Below the pieces are notes generated by a model. It made no database searches. It saw only the letters and a list, made by a program, of their open reading frames with translations, and was not told where the DNA came from. A DNA stretch of 54,850 nt from JAAZAI01 sp050942875 (GTDB taxonomy: Bacteria; Verrucomicrobiota; Kiritimatiellia; RFP12; UBA3636). Below are positions 51,535-54,850 of the stretch, piece after piece. The stretch covers positions 1 through 54,850 of the forward strand of contig JBMNOD010000015.1 of the NCBI GenBank assembly GCA_050942875.1. Reading direction: 5' to 3'. The position numbers and the translations under genes are program-made. How positions within the stretch are numbered: the first letter of the stretch is position 1; each line of letters begins with the position of its first letter.

Positions 51535-52254
51535 ATGGCACGCCCCGTCCCCGGCACGGCTGACCACGACCGTCCCGCCCCCGCCCCCGGCACCATCGGC
51601 TTTTTCGATTCCGGCGTCGGCGGCGTGTCGGTCGTCCGGGAATTCCGGCGGCTCCGCCCGGAGGCGGCGGTCTTCTACATTGCGGACTGGGAATACTGCC
51701 CGTATGGCGGCAAGCCGGAATCGCTCGTCCGCGCGCGTGCGCACGACATCACGCGAATGCTCCTCGCCCAAGGCTGCCAAGTCATCGTCGTCGCCTGCAA
51801 CACGGCGACCGCCGTCGCCATCGATTCCCTGCGCACCACGTTCGACGTGCCCTTTGTGGGGATGGAGCCGGCGGTCAAGCCGGCGGCGCTGCACTCGAAG
51901 AGCGGCGTGGTCGGCATCCTGGCCACGGAAAACACGTTCCACGGCCGCTTGTTCAAGGAGACCTCGGCGCGCTTCGCCGATCGCGCCCGGATCGTCACGG
52001 CCGTCGGCCGCGGCTTTGTGGAACGCGTCGAAGCCGGCGACCTCGACTCCCCGGGAACCGAAGCCGCCGTCCGGGAGGCGATCCAGCCGCTCCTCGATGT
52101 CGGCGTCGACCATCTCGTGCTCGGCTGCACCCACTATCCCTTTTTGAAGCCCGTGATCCAAAAGGTCGCCGGCCCCGGCGTCGTCATCGTCGATCCCTCG
52201 CTCCCCGTCGCACGACGCGCCGCGGAGCTGCTCGATGGGTGTGCGGCGACGTAG
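51535..52254 (+). CDS. murI: Glutamate racemase
   Basis: Makes D-glutamate for peptidoglycan. 239 residues, short for the family (about 265). Active-site motifs: FFDSGVGGVSV (substrate Asp/Ser), VACNTATA (first catalytic Cys) and LGCTHYPF (second catalytic Cys). It starts at ATG 51535 after a GAGGGAGAGG tract, 38 bases after the TPR gene, possibly co-transcribed. The first 18 residues are Pro-rich and dispensable by comparison. Confidence 0.93.
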   Translation: MARPVPGTADHDRPAPAPGTIGFFDSGVGGVSVVREFRRLRPEAAVFYIADWEYCPYGGKPESLVRARAHDITRMLLAQGCQVIVVACNTATAVAIDSLRTTFDVPFVGMEPAVKPAALHSKSGVVGILATENTFHGRLFKETSARFADRARIVTAVGRGFVERVEAGDLDSPGTEAAVREAIQPLLDVGVDHLVLGCTHYPFLKPVIQKVAGPGVVIVDPSLPVARRAAELLDGCAAT

Positions 52255-52914
52255 CCGCCACCAAACTTTGTCGCGAACTTTGTCGAACACACGATCCGTC
52301 CGATCTGTCTGATCCGACCGATCAATATTTCACCGCGGCAAAGTGGACGCGGCGTCCCCGCCGCGTGTCGTCCCGCGCCATCGGCGCGTGGCGGTGCGCC
52401 CGCCTTGGAAACGCGAGGCTCCGCGCTCGCCCCGTGGACGCGGCGTCCCCGCCGCGTGTCGTCCCGCGCCATCGGCGCGTGGCGGTGCGCCTCCGAGGTG
52501 GGGCGACGCCGTCCCGGCCAGCCACCTCGACTGCGTGGCAACCGCTCGCGCATGTCGCTTGCCGTGCGCTATTTCACGTGCCCGTTCGCAGCGAAATAGC
52601 CACAAAAAACACCAAAAGCCACAAAGACTTTTTCTGTGCATTTCGTTTTGCAGTTCAAAAAAACTTCCACCCACGCCGCGCCACCGATGTTTTTGTGTTC
52701 TTTGTGGCCATCCCCACTCGGCGAAACCGCCCCCGGCCAAATTTCCAATTTCCAATTTCCATCTCCTCATCACTCATCGCTCATCACGCATCACGCATCA
52801 TTGAACTTCCCGTCTTCCCTTTCCCGTCCAGATTCGATACAATGCAAGGGCGTCAAAACAACATGCCCCAACTCCTCCGCCACAAGGCGGAAACGTCCCG
52901 GAAAGACCCTTGCC
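52255..52914. repeat. Repeat-filled intergenic region before the FAD oxidoreductase
   Basis: No gene is seen. 52289-52324 is GATC-rich nonamers. 52343-52400 and 52434-52491 are two direct copies of a 58-bp element with the palindrome CGCGGCGTCCCCGCCGCG; the region to 52547 is the inverse of 80-185. 52599-52630 and 52685-52712 are inverted arms around GCCACAAA/TTTGTGGCCAT. 52741-52803 is nine uninterrupted heptamers: three ATTTCCA, TCTCCTC, then ATCACTC, ATCGCTC, ATCACGC twice, ATCATTG. No convincing promoter for the following gene. Confidence 0.75.
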
Positions 52915-54850
52915 ATGATCTACCAAGCTCCCGTCATCGCCCAAGCCGACGTCCTCGTCATCGGCGGCACGCTCCCCGCCGTCGCCCTCGCGCTCGACCT
53001 GCGCAAGGCCGGCCTCGACGTCTATCTCGCCACGCCCTGCACCTACTTCGGCGAGGACGTCTGCGCCACGCTCGACCTCCAAAGCCCCAAGAGCGACGCC
53101 TATCGCCGCCTGACGGGCACGGACGCCATGCTCCGTCCGCGTGAAATCAAGCACCGTCTCGACAAGGCGCTGATCGATGCCGACATCGACTTCCTTTTCG
53201 AGATGCGCCCCATCCGTCCGATGCGCGACGCCGACGGCACAATCTGCGGCGCCCTCTTCGCCAACCGCGCCGGCTTCCACGCCGTCGCCGCCAAGGTCGT
53301 CGTCGACGCCACCTGGCGCTCGACGTTCGCCCGCGAGGCCGGCGTCCCGATGCGTCCGTTCGTCCCGGGGCGGCGCTCCATGACGATGTTCGCCATCGGC
53401 GGCGCGCCCGAGGGCTGTTCGAACGTCTGCGCCGAACGCCTGCCCGAGCCCGTAAACTACCGGGACCACGCCTACCCCGCCTTCCGGCTCGCCATGGACT
53501 GGAATTTCACCGGCAACTCGATGTTCGACTTCGCCGCCGCAAACGCCGCCTTCCGCAACGCCGCATGGGCGCCCGAGGCCGTCGCCTGCCCGGATCTCGT
53601 CAGCGTCGATTTCGGCGACGGCGTCCGCGAGGATTACGCCCCCTCCGCCGCGCTTCCCGTCTTCGTCGGCGACTCCGCCACCGCCGCCGAGGTGCAGGCG
53701 CTCGCCAATGCGCTTCCCGCGCCCAAGCCGGCCGGCTTCGGGGAAGCCCCGGCCGACCATCCGTTCGACATCGTGCGGCGCGACCGCTCGTTCCGCTTCA
53801 CGGATCGCCCTGTCCTGCCCTTCGACCTCAACGCCCTGCCCCGGCTTGGCGACTGCGACATCTTCATCTCGGGCGGCGGCACCGGCGGCGCGCCGGCCGC
53901 GATCAGCGCCGCGCGCGAGGGCATGCGCACCCTCTGCGCCGAAAATCTCGCGCAGCTCGGCGGCGTCATGCTGGCGGGCCGCATCGGCCGCTACTACTAC
54001 GGCAATCGCGTCGGCTTCACAACCGAAATCGACAAAGGCGTCTTCGCCATGGGCCCCGAGCCAAACTACGACCCCGCCAAGGGCGACATGAACGTCGTCT
54101 GGAAAAACGCCTGGTTCCTCGGCCAGGCCACGGAAGCCGGCGCGACGATGCTCTTCGACGCGCTCACCGTCGCCGCCGCCATGGATGGCTCGCGCGCCTG
54201 CGGCGCCGCGGTCGCCACCCCGTTCGGCACCGGCGTGATCGGCGCGAAATTCGTGATCGACGCCACCGGCAACGCCGATGTCGCCGCCGCCGCCGGCGCC
54301 GAGATCCTCTGCGACCTCGCCGACGAACCCGTCATCCAGGGCGCCGGGCTCTCCCCCGTTGAAATCGGCCGCAGCTACTCGAACACCGACTTCACCTTCG
54401 TCCTCGACGGCGACATCGTCGATGCCACCCGCGCCTTCGTCACCGCGCGCGGCAAGTACGTCGACGCCTACGACATCGTCCCGATCCTCAACACCCGCGA
54501 ACGCCGCCGCATCCGGGGCGACATCGTCCTCCAGCCGCAGGACTTCTTCGCCAACCGCACGTACACGGACACGATCAACCGCGCGTGGAGCAACTTCGAC
54601 ACGCACGGCTTCATCATCCACCCGATGTTCATGCTCAAGCCCACCGCGCACGATCCGCGCTTCGCCAACGTCCCCCTTCGCGCACTGCTTCCCCGAGGCT
54701 TCGAAGGCATCGCCGTCACCGGCCTCGGCGTGAGCGCGCACCGCGACTGCCTGCCGCTCATCCGCATGCAGCCCGACGTCCAGAACCAGGGCTACGCCGC
54801 CGCCCGCGCCGCCGCGATGGCGATCCGGGGCGACTGCTCCATCCGCGACA
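52915..54850 (+). CDS. FAD-dependent oxidoreductase with two tandem Rossmann domains (partial, runs off the end)
   Basis: An open frame of 645 codons from ATG 52915 without a stop to the window end. The first half starts with a dinucleotide-binding strand (ADVLVIGGTLPAVALALDLR) lacking the classic GxGxxG, the mark of a decayed or alternative copy. The second half restarts near residue 310 with a good FAD_oxidored motif (CDIFISGGGTGGAPAAISAA, then LAQLGGVMLAGRIG). A VVVDAT...FVIDATGNADVAAAAG pair shows both halves carry the second FAD-contact strand. It thus looks like an internal duplication in which copy 2 is active. Family substrates (sugars, thiols, carotenoid-like) cannot be chosen. No signal peptide is evident. 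Confidence 0.8.
   Translation, partial: MIYQAPVIAQADVLVIGGTLPAVALALDLRKAGLDVYLATPCTYFGEDVCATLDLQSPKSDAYRRLTGTDAMLRPREIKHRLDKALIDADIDFLFEMRPIRPMRDADGTICGALFANRAGFHAVAAKVVVDATWRSTFAREAGVPMRPFVPGRRSMTMFAIGGAPEGCSNVCAERLPEPVNYRDHAYPAFRLAMDWNFTGNSMFDFAAANAAFRNAAWAPEAVACPDLVSVDFGDGVREDYAPSAALPVFVGDSATAAEVQALANALPAPKPAGFGEAPADHPFDIVRRDRSFRFTDRPVLPFDLNALPRLGDCDIFISGGGTGGAPAAISAAREGMRTLCAENLAQLGGVMLAGRIGRYYYGNRVGFTTEIDKGVFAMGPEPNYDPAKGDMNVVWKNAWFLGQATEAGATMLFDALTVAAAMDGSRACGAAVATPFGTGVIGAKFVIDATGNADVAAAAGAEILCDLADEPVIQGAGLSPVEIGRSYSNTDFTFVLDGDIVDATRAFVTARGKYVDAYDIVPILNTRERRRIRGDIVLQPQDFFANRTYTDTINRAWSNFDTHGFIIHPMFMLKPTAHDPRFANVPLRALLPRGFEGIAVTGLGVSAHRDCLPLIRMQPDVQNQGYAAARAAAMAIRGDCSIRD

Overview
The window is GC-rich, densely coded DNA with Gram-negative, PVC-superphylum character. 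I infer a Kiritimatiellota/Lentisphaerota-like organism. The grounds are a large set of secreted polysaccharide-related proteins, an ExbB/ExbD plus TPR plus VWA cluster, TadE-like pseudopilins, a GT-C/TPR giant protein, a tandem-Rossmann FAD oxidoreductase, and intergenic gaps filled with 7- and 9-bp tandem repeats and a GC-rich palindromic dispersed repeat. No rRNA or tRNA gene was seen, so this placement is inference only.

Layout. 1-524 is repeat mosaic. 525-6915 (minus strand) is an operon read SDR > E2 > E3 > fused E1 alpha/beta, a complete 2-oxo-acid (pyruvate-type) dehydrogenase complex. Its promoter is overlapped by two 17-bp palindromes spaced exactly two helical turns apart. 7006-7899 is repeat mosaic, followed by a seven-copy degenerate CRISPR-like array (7900-8372). 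8453-14741 (minus) is a full type III-B Cmr effector operon, cmr2-cmr3-cmr4-cmr5-cmr6-cmr1. Its Cas10 lacks the HD nuclease domain but keeps GGDD, and its cmr3 is broken by a one-base frameshift in a homopolymer. No cas1, cas2, cas6 or CARF effector is present in the window.

14925-20990 (minus) is rsmI at the end of an exbB-exbD-TPR-VWA operon whose genes overlap or touch. It is divergent from ispA (21150). 22303-32709 (plus) is a secreted-protein island: beta-propeller protein, two lectin-like proteins, CBM plus polysaccharide deacetylase, BNR/GH74-like protein, and a 5'-truncated clan-A glycoside hydrolase behind an intact promoter.

32994-40288 (plus) is housekeeping and envelope: EF-G (its Shine-Dalgarno sequence lies in a perfect hairpin), plsY, gpsA, then a promoter driving a double-GT2 glycosyltransferase translationally coupled to a radical SAM/B12-like enzyme. 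40382-44417 (plus) is a coupled envelope operon: PTS EIIA, TPR lipoprotein, CvpA-like, GYF-domain membrane protein, CPBP protease. 44445-48074 (minus) holds a lipoprotein phosphoesterase and four Tad-type pseudopilin genes, divergent from a GT-C/TPR protein (48206-51496). murI follows. A 660-bp repeat-filled gap precedes a FAD oxidoreductase that runs off the window end.

The most unusual items are the HD-less, frameshifted Cmr locus with its relic array, the hairpin over the EF-G ribosome site, the tandem operator of the dehydrogenase operon, and the phase-locked heptamer/nonamer arrays between genes.
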